Below are positions 1 through 8,049 of a stretch of 64,000 nt of DNA, in pieces; position 1 is the first letter of the stretch, and every line of letters begins with the position of its first letter. Origin of the DNA: Ignatzschineria sp. F8392. GTDB lineage: Bacteria; Pseudomonadota; Gammaproteobacteria; Cardiobacteriales; Wohlfahrtiimonadaceae. A program made the translations under genes and the position numbers. The DNA lies in the NCBI RefSeq assembly GCF_002252045.1, contig NZ_NEFF01000001.1, positions 558,001-622,000 of the forward strand, in the 5' to 3' direction. The notes beneath the pieces are model-generated. The model worked only from the letters and a program-made list of their open reading frames with translations. It was not told where the DNA came from and did not search any database.

Positions 1-12
1 TTAGGAGAGGAA

Positions 13-1059
13 ATGATCAGGGTTGGAATTATCGGGGTGACGGGTTATGCCGGCCAGCAGCTATTGTGGTTATTAGAGCAGCATCCCGAGGTAGAGATAA
101 GGCTTCTCTCTTCAAAATCTTACGCTGATATGAATATTGCTGAAGTCTATCCTAACTATGAAGGGCGCTTAGATCATACGCTTCTGAAAGATCGTGATTT
201 TATGGCGCGACTAGATGAGATCGATCTTCTCTTTATGGCTTTGCCTCATGGTTTATCGCAAGGATTAACAAAAGAGGCCTATGCCGCTGGTGTTAAGGTG
301 ATCGATCTTGGTGCAGATTTCCGCTTTGAAGATATCAAGCAGTATGAGTCTTGGTATAAGGTGACGCATCAGGCAACAGATATTAGCCATCTTGCCGTTT
401 ATGGAATGCCGGAGTTACACCGAAAAAGAATTGTTGATGCGCCGATTGTCGCTTCTCCTGGCTGTTTTCCAACATCAGCTATTTTAGGTGCTGCCCCCCT
501 TATTGCCAATCAGTGGGTGAAGCCTGATCTTATTGTCGATTCTAAAACAGGAACAACAGGTGCCGGCAGAGATGCCAAAACAACCTCTCTTTTTTGTGAA
601 GTGAATGAGAACTTCAAGCCTTATGGGCTTCTTAACCATCGCCATACACCAGAGATGGAGAAAGAGTTAGCAAAGTTGCAGGATGATCCTCAGGGCGTTG
701 CCGTTCTCTTTACTCCCCATCTTTTACCACTTAATCGAGGGATTCTTTCAACGATCTATCTCGATTTTGCTGATGATAAAAGCTTTAGCGAAGCGGATGC
801 TTACAAACTCTATGAAGCGTTCTATCGCGATGAACCTTTTATCCGTGTGCGCAAAGGGTTGCCAGAATTGAGCCATGTACGCGGTACCAACTTTTGTGAT
901 ATTGCTCTGCGAGTAGATGAAAAGCGACGCAAAGTGATCGTGATCTCTGCCATTGATAACCTTATCAAAGGGGCTGCAGGGCAGGCGGTTCAGAGTATGA
1001 ATATTATGTTTAAACGCCCAGAAGATGAGGGGTTAAAGATACTCTCTATGTATATTTAA
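13..1059 (+). CDS. argC: N-acetyl-gamma-glutamyl-phosphate reductase
   Basis: Cytoplasmic enzyme that reduces N-acetylglutamyl phosphate to the semialdehyde with NADPH, the third step of arginine synthesis. The 348-residue protein opens with the dinucleotide-binding loop GVTGYAGQQLL (residues 8-18) and carries the catalytic cysteine in ASPGCFPTSA (Cys151). The STKTGTTGAGR-like stretch near residue 180 and the HRHTPEM segment are family hallmarks. Length is normal. The start follows the strong ribosome site GGAGAGG, 4-5 nt upstream at the window edge. argJ, argB and argD follow on the same strand, but spacers of 150-380 bp suggest each may have its own promoter rather than forming a tight operon. 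Confidence 0.97.
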   Translation: MIRVGIIGVTGYAGQQLLWLLEQHPEVEIRLLSSKSYADMNIAEVYPNYEGRLDHTLLKDRDFMARLDEIDLLFMALPHGLSQGLTKEAYAAGVKVIDLGADFRFEDIKQYESWYKVTHQATDISHLAVYGMPELHRKRIVDAPIVASPGCFPTSAILGAAPLIANQWVKPDLIVDSKTGTTGAGRDAKTTSLFCEVNENFKPYGLLNHRHTPEMEKELAKLQDDPQGVAVLFTPHLLPLNRGILSTIYLDFADDKSFSEADAYKLYEAFYRDEPFIRVRKGLPELSHVRGTNFCDIALRVDEKRRKVIVISAIDNLIKGAAGQAVQSMNIMFKRPEDEGLKILSMYI

Positions 1060-1442
1060 CGCCACTTTAGAGAGAGAAAGTCAGTGGATGTTAGTGTGAA
1101 AGCATCATTCAATATTTGAAGCTATATTTGAAGCTATATTTAAAACACTCTATTTAAAATACTGTATTTAAAACGATATTTGTTATAGTTGTTGCTATTT
1201 TATATCGAACTTAAGATCGATAGTCAGATCAATCTAATCTATTGAGCTGTTTGTAACTTAATGTTTTAGGATAGGGTTCTAATATTTATGGAATGAGTAT
1301 TGAATAAATATTGAATAAATATTGAATAAATATTGAGTGAACATTCGATGCTTATAGATTGAATAATTATCTTTTAGACCTTGTTTTAGATTGGGTCGAA
1401 GTTTTAGGGAAGTAAGATTCTCAATATTAGGAGTGAAGAATC
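1060..1442 (+). promoter_or_regulatory. argC-argJ spacer with 11-nt direct repeats containing TGAAT half-sites
   Basis: AT-rich spacer without a convincing gene. At 1298-1341 there are four direct copies of an 11-nt unit (TATTGAATAAA three times, then TATTGAGTGAA). Each junction reads TGAAT-N4-ATTGA, one base off the ArgR box core TGAAT-N4-ATTCA. A near-palindrome TTCAATATTTGAA lies at about 1109. The argJ ribosome site is AGGAG just before 1443. ArgR control is inference. The repeats could equally be slippage products. Confidence 0.4.
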
Positions 1443-2663
1443 ATGATTACAATTTTGAAAGACGGGACGATTACCTCAACCCCGGGATTTCAAGCCGCCG
1501 GTATTACGGCAGGAATTAAGGAGAGTGGGAAGAAAGATCTCGCTTTTATCTGGAGTGAAACGCCGGCAGTTGCAGCCGCAACATTGACCCAAAATAAGTT
1601 TCGTGCAGCGCCGGTCGATCTTTGTGCCGGCTTTTTAGCAAATGAGACGCATCGCGGTCTGATTATCAATAGTGGAAATGCCAATGCTTGTACCGGTGAA
1701 GAGGGTGCGGCAAATGCATTGGAGATGTGTGAAATAGTCGCTAAAGAGATGGATGTCGATACCGAGTCGATCTTTGTAGCTTCTACCGGTGTGATCGGTC
1801 AACAGTTGCCGATGGAGATTATTCGTAAAGGATTAGTCGAAGTTCCTAAGGCACTTAGTCGTGAAGGAGGGAATGAAGCCGCAGAAGCGATCATGACAAC
1901 CGATCTTGTCTCTAAAGAGGTGGCAGTCTACTTTGAGTTAGAAGGTGAGATCGTCACTATCTCCGGTATGGCGAAAGGTTCGGGCATGATTCATCCCAAT
2001 ATGGCGACGATGATTGCCGTCTTAACAACAGATGCTAATATCTCAAAAGAGATGTTACAAAAGGCTTTCTCCGCGAGTGTGAATACCTCTTACAATATGG
2101 TCTCTGTTGATGGCGATACTAGTACGAATGACTCTGCATTTATCTTTGCCAATGGCCTTGCTAATCACACCAAAATTGAAGCGAGCGGAGATGCCTACCT
2201 CAAATTTAAGCGGGGATTAGATACCGTTAATCAGTTATTAGCGAAAAAGATTGCACGAGATGGGGAAGGGGCGACTAAACTTCTAGAAGTTCGTGTTGAG
2301 CATGCTCGCTCTTTGGCTGATGCACAGAGCGTTGCCAAATCAGTTGTGACCTCAAGTCTTGTGAAGACAGCGATCTTTGGTGAAGATGGCAACTGGGGAA
2401 GAATTATCTGTGCGGTAGGAAATGCAACGGCAGAATATGATATCTCAAAGGTGCAGATCTTTATGGAAGCTGCTGGCAAATCGGTGCAGATTGTTGCAGA
2501 TGGTTTTGGTGCAAAATTTGATGAGTCTGAGCTTGATACCCTCTTAAAAGAGGAGACGATCACTATCTTTGTTGATCTGATGAATGGGGGGAGTACGGCA
2601 ACTGCTTGGGGATGCGATCTCTCCTACGATTACATCAAGATCAATGCCGATTACCGCACTTAA
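1443..2663 (+). CDS. argJ: Bifunctional glutamate N-acetyltransferase / amino-acid acetyltransferase ArgJ
   Basis: Transfers acetyl groups from N-acetylornithine to glutamate, recycling the acetyl group. Many members also use acetyl-CoA. The 406-residue protein is the normal size for the self-cleaving Ntn-hydrolase fold. The cleavage site lies in KGSGMIHPNMATM, with the predicted nucleophile Thr189 at the new N-terminus of the beta chain. The early NSGNANACTG motif and the C-terminal GNWGRI and NGGSTATAWG segments are family signatures. The start is preceded by AGGAG. Having argJ agrees with a cyclic acetyl pathway, although bifunctionality cannot be read from sequence alone. Confidence 0.97.
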   Translation: MITILKDGTITSTPGFQAAGITAGIKESGKKDLAFIWSETPAVAAATLTQNKFRAAPVDLCAGFLANETHRGLIINSGNANACTGEEGAANALEMCEIVAKEMDVDTESIFVASTGVIGQQLPMEIIRKGLVEVPKALSREGGNEAAEAIMTTDLVSKEVAVYFELEGEIVTISGMAKGSGMIHPNMATMIAVLTTDANISKEMLQKAFSASVNTSYNMVSVDGDTSTNDSAFIFANGLANHTKIEASGDAYLKFKRGLDTVNQLLAKKIARDGEGATKLLEVRVEHARSLADAQSVAKSVVTSSLVKTAIFGEDGNWGRIICAVGNATAEYDISKVQIFMEAAGKSVQIVADGFGAKFDESELDTLLKEETITIFVDLMNGGSTATAWGCDLSYDYIKINADYRT

Positions 2664-2812
2664 CTCTGTTGTAGGATGAGTGGAGTACGAGCCTGTTTAT
2701 AGATTGATCACTTTTTTATTTGTAAACATGCTCGTAGTCATTAGGACCTAGGCTCGTAAGAAAGCAAGAAGAAAACAAGAAGAAAACAAGAAGAAAGTAA
2801 TAAGGATAGAGG
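2664..2812 (+). repeat. 11-nt tandem repeat just upstream of argB
   Basis: Between argJ and argB, positions 2765-2797 hold three direct copies of the 11-nt unit CAAGAAGAAAA (the last ends in G). The purine-rich tract runs into the ribosome-binding region (AGGATAGAGG) before the argB ATG at 2813. No terminator is obvious in the 149-bp gap, so argJ-argB read-through is plausible. Confidence 0.6.
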
Positions 2813-3688
2813 ATGATTACCAATCACGATAAGGCCCATATCTTGGTGGAGGCATTACCATTTATTCGTAAATATGCGGATAAAACGGTAGTGATCAAGT
2901 ATGGGGGTGCCGCCATGGTGGATGAAAAGGTGCGCGATGAGTTTATGAAGGATATCGTTCTGATGAAGTATGTCGGATTACGTCCCATCATTATTCATGG
3001 TGGTGGCCCTGAGATTAATGCTATGTTAAAACGGGTCAATAAGGAGAGCCGATTTGTAGAGGGCAATCGCGTTAGTGATGCTGAAACGGTTGAGATAGCG
3101 GAGATGGTGCTATCGGCGAAGATCAATAAGGGCATTGTGGCAGATCTTAATCGCTTAGGTGCAAAAGCTGTAGGCTTAAGTGGTAAAGATGGCGGGATGT
3201 TAACGGCGCGTAAGAAATATATTGAAAAAGAGGGTGAAAAGATCGATATCGGCTATGTTGGTGAGATCGAATCTGTTGATCGTGCCTTAATCGATATTCT
3301 GGTAGAGCAAGGTTATATTCCTGTGATCTCATCGATCGGGATTGGCCCTGCCGGCGAGACCTTCAATATCAATGCCGATTATGTTGCCGGAGAAGTTGCC
3401 GCCGCTGTCGAAGCGTATCGCTTAATCTTCTTAACCGATGTCAATGGTGTCTATCGTGACTTTGAAGATAAGAGTTCTCTTATTGCCGATATGTCGGTCA
3501 CAACGGCAAAATCTTATATTGATCAGGGGATTATCAGCGGTGGAATGATTCCGAAGGTCAATACCTGTCTTGAGGCGATTGAGCGTGGTGTTCATCATGT
3601 CATTATCTTAAATGGGCAGATTCGTCATTCGATCTTATTAGAACTCTTTACAGAAGAGGGGTGCGGAACGATGATCTATAAAGATTAA
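2813..3688 (+). CDS. argB: Acetylglutamate kinase
   Basis: Phosphorylates N-acetylglutamate with ATP, the second step of arginine synthesis and often the arginine-inhibited one. The 291-residue protein has the amino-acid kinase fold. VIKYGGAAM near residue 26 is the ATP site lysine loop, IIHGGGPEIN near residue 63 is the substrate loop, and the later FLTDVNGVY and SGGMIPKV segments complete the kinase signature. An N-terminal extension of about 20 residues (EALPFIRKYADKT) resembles the helix of arginine-sensitive ring-forming enzymes, so feedback inhibition is likely but inferred. Confidence 0.97.
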   Translation: MITNHDKAHILVEALPFIRKYADKTVVIKYGGAAMVDEKVRDEFMKDIVLMKYVGLRPIIIHGGGPEINAMLKRVNKESRFVEGNRVSDAETVEIAEMVLSAKINKGIVADLNRLGAKAVGLSGKDGGMLTARKKYIEKEGEKIDIGYVGEIESVDRALIDILVEQGYIPVISSIGIGPAGETFNINADYVAGEVAAAVEAYRLIFLTDVNGVYRDFEDKSSLIADMSVTTAKSYIDQGIISGGMIPKVNTCLEAIERGVHHVIILNGQIRHSILLELFTEEGCGTMIYKD

Positions 3689-3889
3689 CGCTCCTTAGGT
3701 CATATGACGAGTCATAAGCAGAGTCATAAATAGAGTTTAAAATCAATAATCGTCAATAATAGTGAACAATAGAATATATCGATAGGATATATGTCGATAG
3801 GATCTCTCTCAATCTATGAGCGATAGTAAGAGATGATGAGAGGTCGATCAACTGTAAAATATAATAGCGTAAAACCAAAAGGATAAGAG

Positions 3890-5056
3890 ATGCTACTCAA
3901 TGTATATAATCGGTTTCCGGTCAATTTTGTAAAGGGTGAAGGGTTAACATTGATTGATGATAAGGGGGATCGATATCTCGATTTTGTCTCCGGTATTGCG
4001 GTCAATGCATTAGGTCATGCACACCCTAAAATGGTTGAAACAATTCAAAAGCAGGCGGAGACGCTACTTCATGTCTCTAACCTCTACTACAATGAGGCGC
4101 AAAATCGCGCGGCAGAAAAGTTACTTGCCGCAACCGGTTATGATCGTGTCTTCTTCTGCAATAGTGGTGCAGAAGCAAATGAGCTAGCGCTTAAAATTGC
4201 GCGGAAGTATGGAAAACAAATCTCTCCTTCTAAAAATGTGATTCTCTATATGAAGAACTCCTTTCATGGGCGTACGACAGGGACTTTAGCCGTAACTGGG
4301 CAAGAGAAGTATCAAGCAGATTATCGCCCTTTGATTCCCAATACGGTAGAGATTGAGTTTAATGATCTTGACATGTTAAAAGCACATTTTAATAGTGATG
4401 TCTGCGCCATTATTTTGGAGCCGATCCAAGGGGAAGGGGGATTAACCTCAGCAACGGAATCTTTTATTGCAGAGATTGCGCATTTAGCAGAGGAGCATCA
4501 AGCGTTAGTGATCTTCGATGAGATTCAATGTGGAATGTCTCGTACCGGGACAGTTCTCTATTCTGATCAGCTCCCCTTAAAGGCAGATGTTGTGACATTA
4601 GCAAAAGCATTAGGGGGCGGAGTGCCGATCGGTGCTTGTATTACAAAGGGGATAGCAAATGAGATCTTAGTACCGGGCGATCATGGTTCGACTTATGGTG
4701 GTAATCCTTTTGTCTGTAGTGTTGCCGCAACAGTATTAGATGAGATCACTTCAGAAGAGATGCTCTCTCATGTGAAAAAGATGGGAGAATATGCCCATAG
4801 TGCTTTAGAAGCATTACAGAAGAAGCATCCAGAGATTGTTGAGATTCGTGGAAAAGGATTACTTTTAGGGTTTAAGCTCGATGATTCTCTACAAGCGGGA
4901 GATCTAGTTAAAGAGGCTTTAGCACGCAAGTTGCTGTTAGTCTCCGCAGGGGGGAATGTTGTTCGTTATTTCCCAGCGCTCATTGTGACAGAGAAGGAGA
5001 TCGATGCAACGATCCCTATTTTAGATGCAGCCTTAAGCGCACTTAAAGAGGCGTAA
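3890..5056 (+). CDS. argD: Acetylornithine aminotransferase
   Basis: PLP-dependent class III aminotransferase converting N-acetylglutamate semialdehyde and glutamate to N-acetylornithine and 2-oxoglutarate. It could also serve in lysine synthesis as succinyldiaminopimelate aminotransferase, as in enteric bacteria. The 388-residue protein shows the SGAEANELALK motif, FHGRTTGTLAVTG, the FDEIQCGMSRTG segment and the PLP lysine in TLAKALGGG (Lys239). A TATAAT hexamer lies at 3860-3865, 25 nt before the start, but no convincing -35 goes with it. A perfect hairpin terminator follows directly after the stop. Confidence 0.97.
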   Translation: MLLNVYNRFPVNFVKGEGLTLIDDKGDRYLDFVSGIAVNALGHAHPKMVETIQKQAETLLHVSNLYYNEAQNRAAEKLLAATGYDRVFFCNSGAEANELALKIARKYGKQISPSKNVILYMKNSFHGRTTGTLAVTGQEKYQADYRPLIPNTVEIEFNDLDMLKAHFNSDVCAIILEPIQGEGGLTSATESFIAEIAHLAEEHQALVIFDEIQCGMSRTGTVLYSDQLPLKADVVTLAKALGGGVPIGACITKGIANEILVPGDHGSTYGGNPFVCSVAATVLDEITSEEMLSHVKKMGEYAHSALEALQKKHPEIVEIRGKGLLLGFKLDDSLQAGDLVKEALARKLLLVSAGGNVVRYFPALIVTEKEIDATIPILDAALSALKEA

Positions 5057-5090
5057 TGCTCCAGAGATTATTGAAAGCATAAAGTATTTT

Positions 5091-5117
5091 AAAATCGCAC
5101 ATTAGGTGCGATTTTTT
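5091..5117 (+). terminator. Rho-independent terminator after argD
   Basis: Perfect 10-bp stem AAAATCGCAC / GTGCGATTTT with a 5-nt loop (ATTAG), followed by further Ts. It lies 35 nt after the argD stop and ends the arginine gene group. Confidence 0.93.
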
Positions 5118-5127
5118 ATTATCGGTA

Positions 5128-6236
5128 CGCCGGATCTCACTATCGCGTTCTTTCAAAAATCACGCGCCGGCAGTCGGTGATCTTTTATCGCCGGAAAAAT
5201 AATTGATTTATTGAAATAAATAGGGCTGATGAGGTGCCGGATCTCACTATCGCGTTTTTCCAGAAATCTTGCGCCGGCAAGCGGCAATCTCTCGATTACC
5301 GATAATCATCTCAATCATGGTTTGCTGTAGATCTGATTTCTCTTGGCATCAGAGATGCCTAACTGCGGGCATGCAGTAGTGATAAGAGCAAAATGGTCGT
5401 TTCCCGCGGCTCCATGAACTTTCTTAAGAATGATTCATTAAGATAACAAAAGCTGAACGCTGCCGGATCTTACTACCGCATTTTTTTAAAAATCACGCGC
5501 CGGCAATAGGCGTCAGAGATGCCTAACTGCGGGCATGCAGTAGTGATAAGAGCGAAATGGTCGGTTCCCGCGGCTCCAGAAATCGTCTTAGAGGGTATGC
5601 ATGAAAACAGAAGCTGTTGAATTGCCGGAGATCACTACTGCATACTTCCATCAATTGCATGCCGGGCAATAAGCGATCTACAAGTAATAATTAACATTCA
5701 TTTAATTGATGCAAAATAGGCTGATGAGGTGCCGGATTTCACTATCGCGTTTTTCCAGAAATTTTGCGCCGGCAAGCGGCAATCTCTCGATTACCGATAA
5801 TCATCTTAATCATGGTTTGCTGTAGATCTAATTTCTCTTGGCATCATTGATGCCATTCTGCGGGCATGCAGGGGTAAAAAGAACGAAATAGTCGGTTCCC
5901 GCGGCTCCACGAACTTTCTTAAGAATGATTCATTAAGACAACAAAAGCTGAACACTGCCGGATATTACTACCGCATTTTTTTAAAAATCACGCGCCGGCA
6001 GTCGGTGATCTTTTATCGCCGGAAAAATAATTGATTTATTGAAATAAAAGAGGTTGATGAGGTGCCGGATCTCACTATCGCGTTTTTCCAGAAATCTTGC
6101 GCCGGCAAAGCGGCAATCTCTCGATTACCGATAATCATCTCAATCATGGTTTGCTGTAGATCTGATTTCTCTTAGCATCATTGATGCCTAACTGCGGGCA
6201 TGCAGGGGTAAAAAGAGCGAAATGGTCGTTTCCCGC
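5128..6236 (+). repeat. A/B repeat block 1 (7 A, 4 B units, plus orientation)
   Basis: Gene-free repeat mosaic between argD and the DUF2892 gene. 45-nt A units (TGCCGG-N33-CCGGCA) lie at 5128, 5235, 5461, 5623 (divergent), 5730, 5956 and 6063. 43-nt B units (GCGGG-N33-CCCGC) lie at 5365, 5529, 5860 and 6194. Each B is preceded, five nt away, by a 15-nt palindrome GGCATC-N3-GATGCC. A units are followed by a second small hairpin of the form GGYRATC...GATYRCC. Larger blocks of ~200 bp starting at about 5225, 5720 and 6053 are near-copies of one another, so the block grew by duplication. No open frame runs through it. Confidence 0.9.
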
Positions 6237-6282
6237 GGCTCCATGAACTTTCTTATTAGTTGAAATAATAAAATAGAAATAA

Positions 6283-6386
6283 AAAAAGAGCCTTATGAGA
6301 GGGATCGGTTAGAGCGTTGCAAAGTAGTATAGGGATTGGCAATGCATAGCTTAAGGGAACGTAGATCTAACTCTCAAAGGCTTTTA
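6283..6386. other. Long imperfect inverted repeat, candidate structured RNA
   Basis: Immediately after repeat block 1 lies a ~100-nt segment whose ends pair: 6286-6300 with 6371-6385, about 15 bp with one bulged A. Two inner helices follow: TTAGA 6309-6313 with TCTAA 6366-6370, and GCGTTGC 6314-6320 with GCAATGC 6339-6345. On the minus strand the outer stem runs into seven Ts like a terminator. On the plus strand two of the pairs are G-U wobbles, which favours a plus-strand RNA. No good promoter was found for either strand and no known RNA family was recognised. Confidence 0.35.
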
Positions 6387-6410
6387 AAGAGGTGTGATAC
6401 TTTATATAAA

Positions 6411-6453
6411 AATAGTCGCTCTGATGGGGGGTTAGAGCGACTATTCCTTTTTT
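6411..6453 (-). terminator. Terminator of the DUF2892 gene, possibly bidirectional
   Basis: Perfect 12-bp stem AATAGTCGCTCT / AGAGCGACTATT with an 11-nt loop. On the minus strand it starts 8 nt after the stop codon of the small membrane protein gene and is followed by TTTTT. The plus side also ends in CCTTTTTT, so it can stop transcripts from both directions. Confidence 0.88.
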
Positions 6454-6460
6454 ACAGCTG

Positions 6461-6646
6461 TTACTTCTTACAAGTATTGATACCTAGAACAGGGTAGAGT
6501 GGGCAGTAGCGGATAATTCCTGTTAAAAGTGGAACTAAACCGATCAAGCCCCAAAGTGATTTAGGACCAATAAAGACTAAACTTAAGATGATGATGCCAA
6601 CGATGATACGAATAGTTGCATCGAGTGTTCCAATATTCTTTTTCAT
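6461..6646 (-). CDS. DUF2892 (YgaP-like) small inner-membrane protein
   Basis: A 61-residue protein starting MKKNIGTLDATIRIIVG, the typical opening of the DUF2892 family (the membrane part of rhodanese YgaP and stand-alone relatives). Two hydrophobic helices occupy roughly residues 11-27 and 30-46. The end, IIRYCPLYPVLGINTCKK, has the family CPLY motif and paired cysteines. The start has an AGGAGCTTC ribosome site. Function is unknown. The family is often near sulfur or redox genes, but nothing here supports a specific role. It is monocistronic, with its own terminator. Confidence 0.85.
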   Translation of the reverse strand: MKKNIGTLDATIRIIVGIIILSLVFIGPKSLWGLIGLVPLLTGIIRYCPLYPVLGINTCKK

Positions 6647-7092
6647 ATGAAGCTCCTCTATTTATCAGATTTTTCTGATGAGTTATTTGGATTCTTATTT
6701 GGGTTTATAGACTAATAGTTTATAGGCTAATGGGTAAATAATATATGAATTTATATATTATATGGTATTCCTCTGAAGTACAACTTTTAATACCACTTCT
6801 CTTCTAACTTATCTTTAGCGTATCTCGACGATGAGTAGCATTTGCAGCAACATTGAGTGCTAAAATCTAGGAAGTGGAGGGAGAAAGTGTTGTGTTATTC
6901 TTTGCGAAAGGTCAAAATGTAGTCAATATCTTTAGGTAAAGAGAGCGCTAACCACTGTATAATGCACTCTTTTCACAGTCGGGCTGGCAATTGAATGAGA
7001 AGCTTTAATGACAATGTCATCACAGCACTCTAAAATTGTAGTGTAGTCAGTAGTGTAGTCACTTTTGAATAGGACAATATGAGGTAATGAAT
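6647..7092 (+). promoter_or_regulatory. Spacer upstream of the nucleoside hydrolase, with a TATAAT box
   Basis: 446 bp between divergent genes. TATAAT at 6958-6963 is the best -10 element for the downstream operon, but no clear -35 is at the right distance. Short palindrome TGACAATGTCA lies at about 7008 and the direct repeat GTGTAGTCA/GTGTAGTCAC at about 7041-7063 could be regulator sites. No coding potential seen. Confidence 0.35.
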
Positions 7093-8049
7093 ATGGTCAA
7101 GAAAATCATTTTAGATTGTGATCCTGGGCATGATGATGCCATTGCACTTCTTTTAGCGCATGGGAATCCCAATATCGAACTCTTAGCGGTCACGACCGTT
7201 GTGGGAAATCAGACATTAGAGAAGGTGACCCGTAATGCTTTAGGGTTGGCAAAAGTTGCCAATATTGTCGGCGTTCCATTTGCCGCAGGTTGTTCAAGAC
7301 CATTAGTGCGTGACGTGGAGATTGCCCCCGATGTTCATGGGGAATCGGGTTTAGATGGCCCAACATTGCCAGAACCTGATCTTGAACTCGATTCGCGTCA
7401 TGCGGTCGACCTCATTATTGAGACTATTCTCAGCCATCCACCAAAGACAGTAACATTAGTTCCAACTGGTGGCTTGACCAATATTGCGATGGCAGTTCGT
7501 AAAGAGCCCAAGATCGCCTCGCTTGTGAAAGAGGTTGTTTTAATGGGCGGTGGCTATCATGTTGGGAACTGGAGTGCCGTTGCTGAATTTAATATTAAAA
7601 TTGATCCAGAAGCAGCCCATATTGTCTTTAATGAAAAATGGCCTTTAACAATGGTAGGCCTCGATTTAACGCATCAAGCTTTAGCAACTCCCGATGTGAT
7701 TGAGAAAATTGCACAGATTGGCACAAAGCCGGCAAAATTTGTGGTGGAACTATTGGAACACTTTGGTGTGCTTTATGAAAAAGCGCAAGGATTTATCTAT
7801 CCACCGGTTCATGATCCCTGTGCGGTTGCCTATGTGATCGATCCCGCAGTGATGACAACTCAGAAAGTACCCGTGGATATTGAATTGACAGGAACATTAA
7901 CCTTAGGCATGACCGTCGCTGATTTCCGTATGCCACCGAGTGAAGATTGCCATACGCAGGTTGCAGTGAAATTAAATCACGCTTACTTTTGGGATCTCAT
8001 AGTCGAAGCATTAGAGCATATCGGCGAGGTGGATTATGACGCAGAATGA
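7093..8049 (+). CDS. Inosine/uridine-preferring nucleoside hydrolase
   Basis: Hydrolyses the N-glycosidic bond of ribonucleosides, releasing base and ribose for salvage. The N-terminal DCDPGHDDAIALLLA is the calcium-binding signature of the family. Further signs are PTGGLTNIA, VLMGGGYHVGNWSAVAEFN and the C-terminal HDPCAVAYVIDP with the second metal ligand. An ATG lies at 7087, but the GAGG ribosome site at 7081-7084 sits only 2 nt from it and 8 nt from the ATG at 7093, so I chose the latter (318 residues). The stop overlaps the start of the MFS transporter by 14 nt, pointing to coupled translation. Exact base preference is not readable. Confidence 0.92.
   Translation: MVKKIILDCDPGHDDAIALLLAHGNPNIELLAVTTVVGNQTLEKVTRNALGLAKVANIVGVPFAAGCSRPLVRDVEIAPDVHGESGLDGPTLPEPDLELDSRHAVDLIIETILSHPPKTVTLVPTGGLTNIAMAVRKEPKIASLVKEVVLMGGGYHVGNWSAVAEFNIKIDPEAAHIVFNEKWPLTMVGLDLTHQALATPDVIEKIAQIGTKPAKFVVELLEHFGVLYEKAQGFIYPPVHDPCAVAYVIDPAVMTTQKVPVDIELTGTLTLGMTVADFRMPPSEDCHTQVAVKLNHAYFWDLIVEALEHIGEVDYDAE

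Noticed and set aside
5128-6236. CRISPR array from regularly repeated 43-45-nt units
   Set aside because: The units are hairpin elements of two kinds, the DNA between them is itself repeated between copies, spacing is irregular and no cas gene is present.
6283-6386. 6S or 4.5S RNA gene
   Set aside because: Length and the conserved loop sequences of those RNAs are missing.
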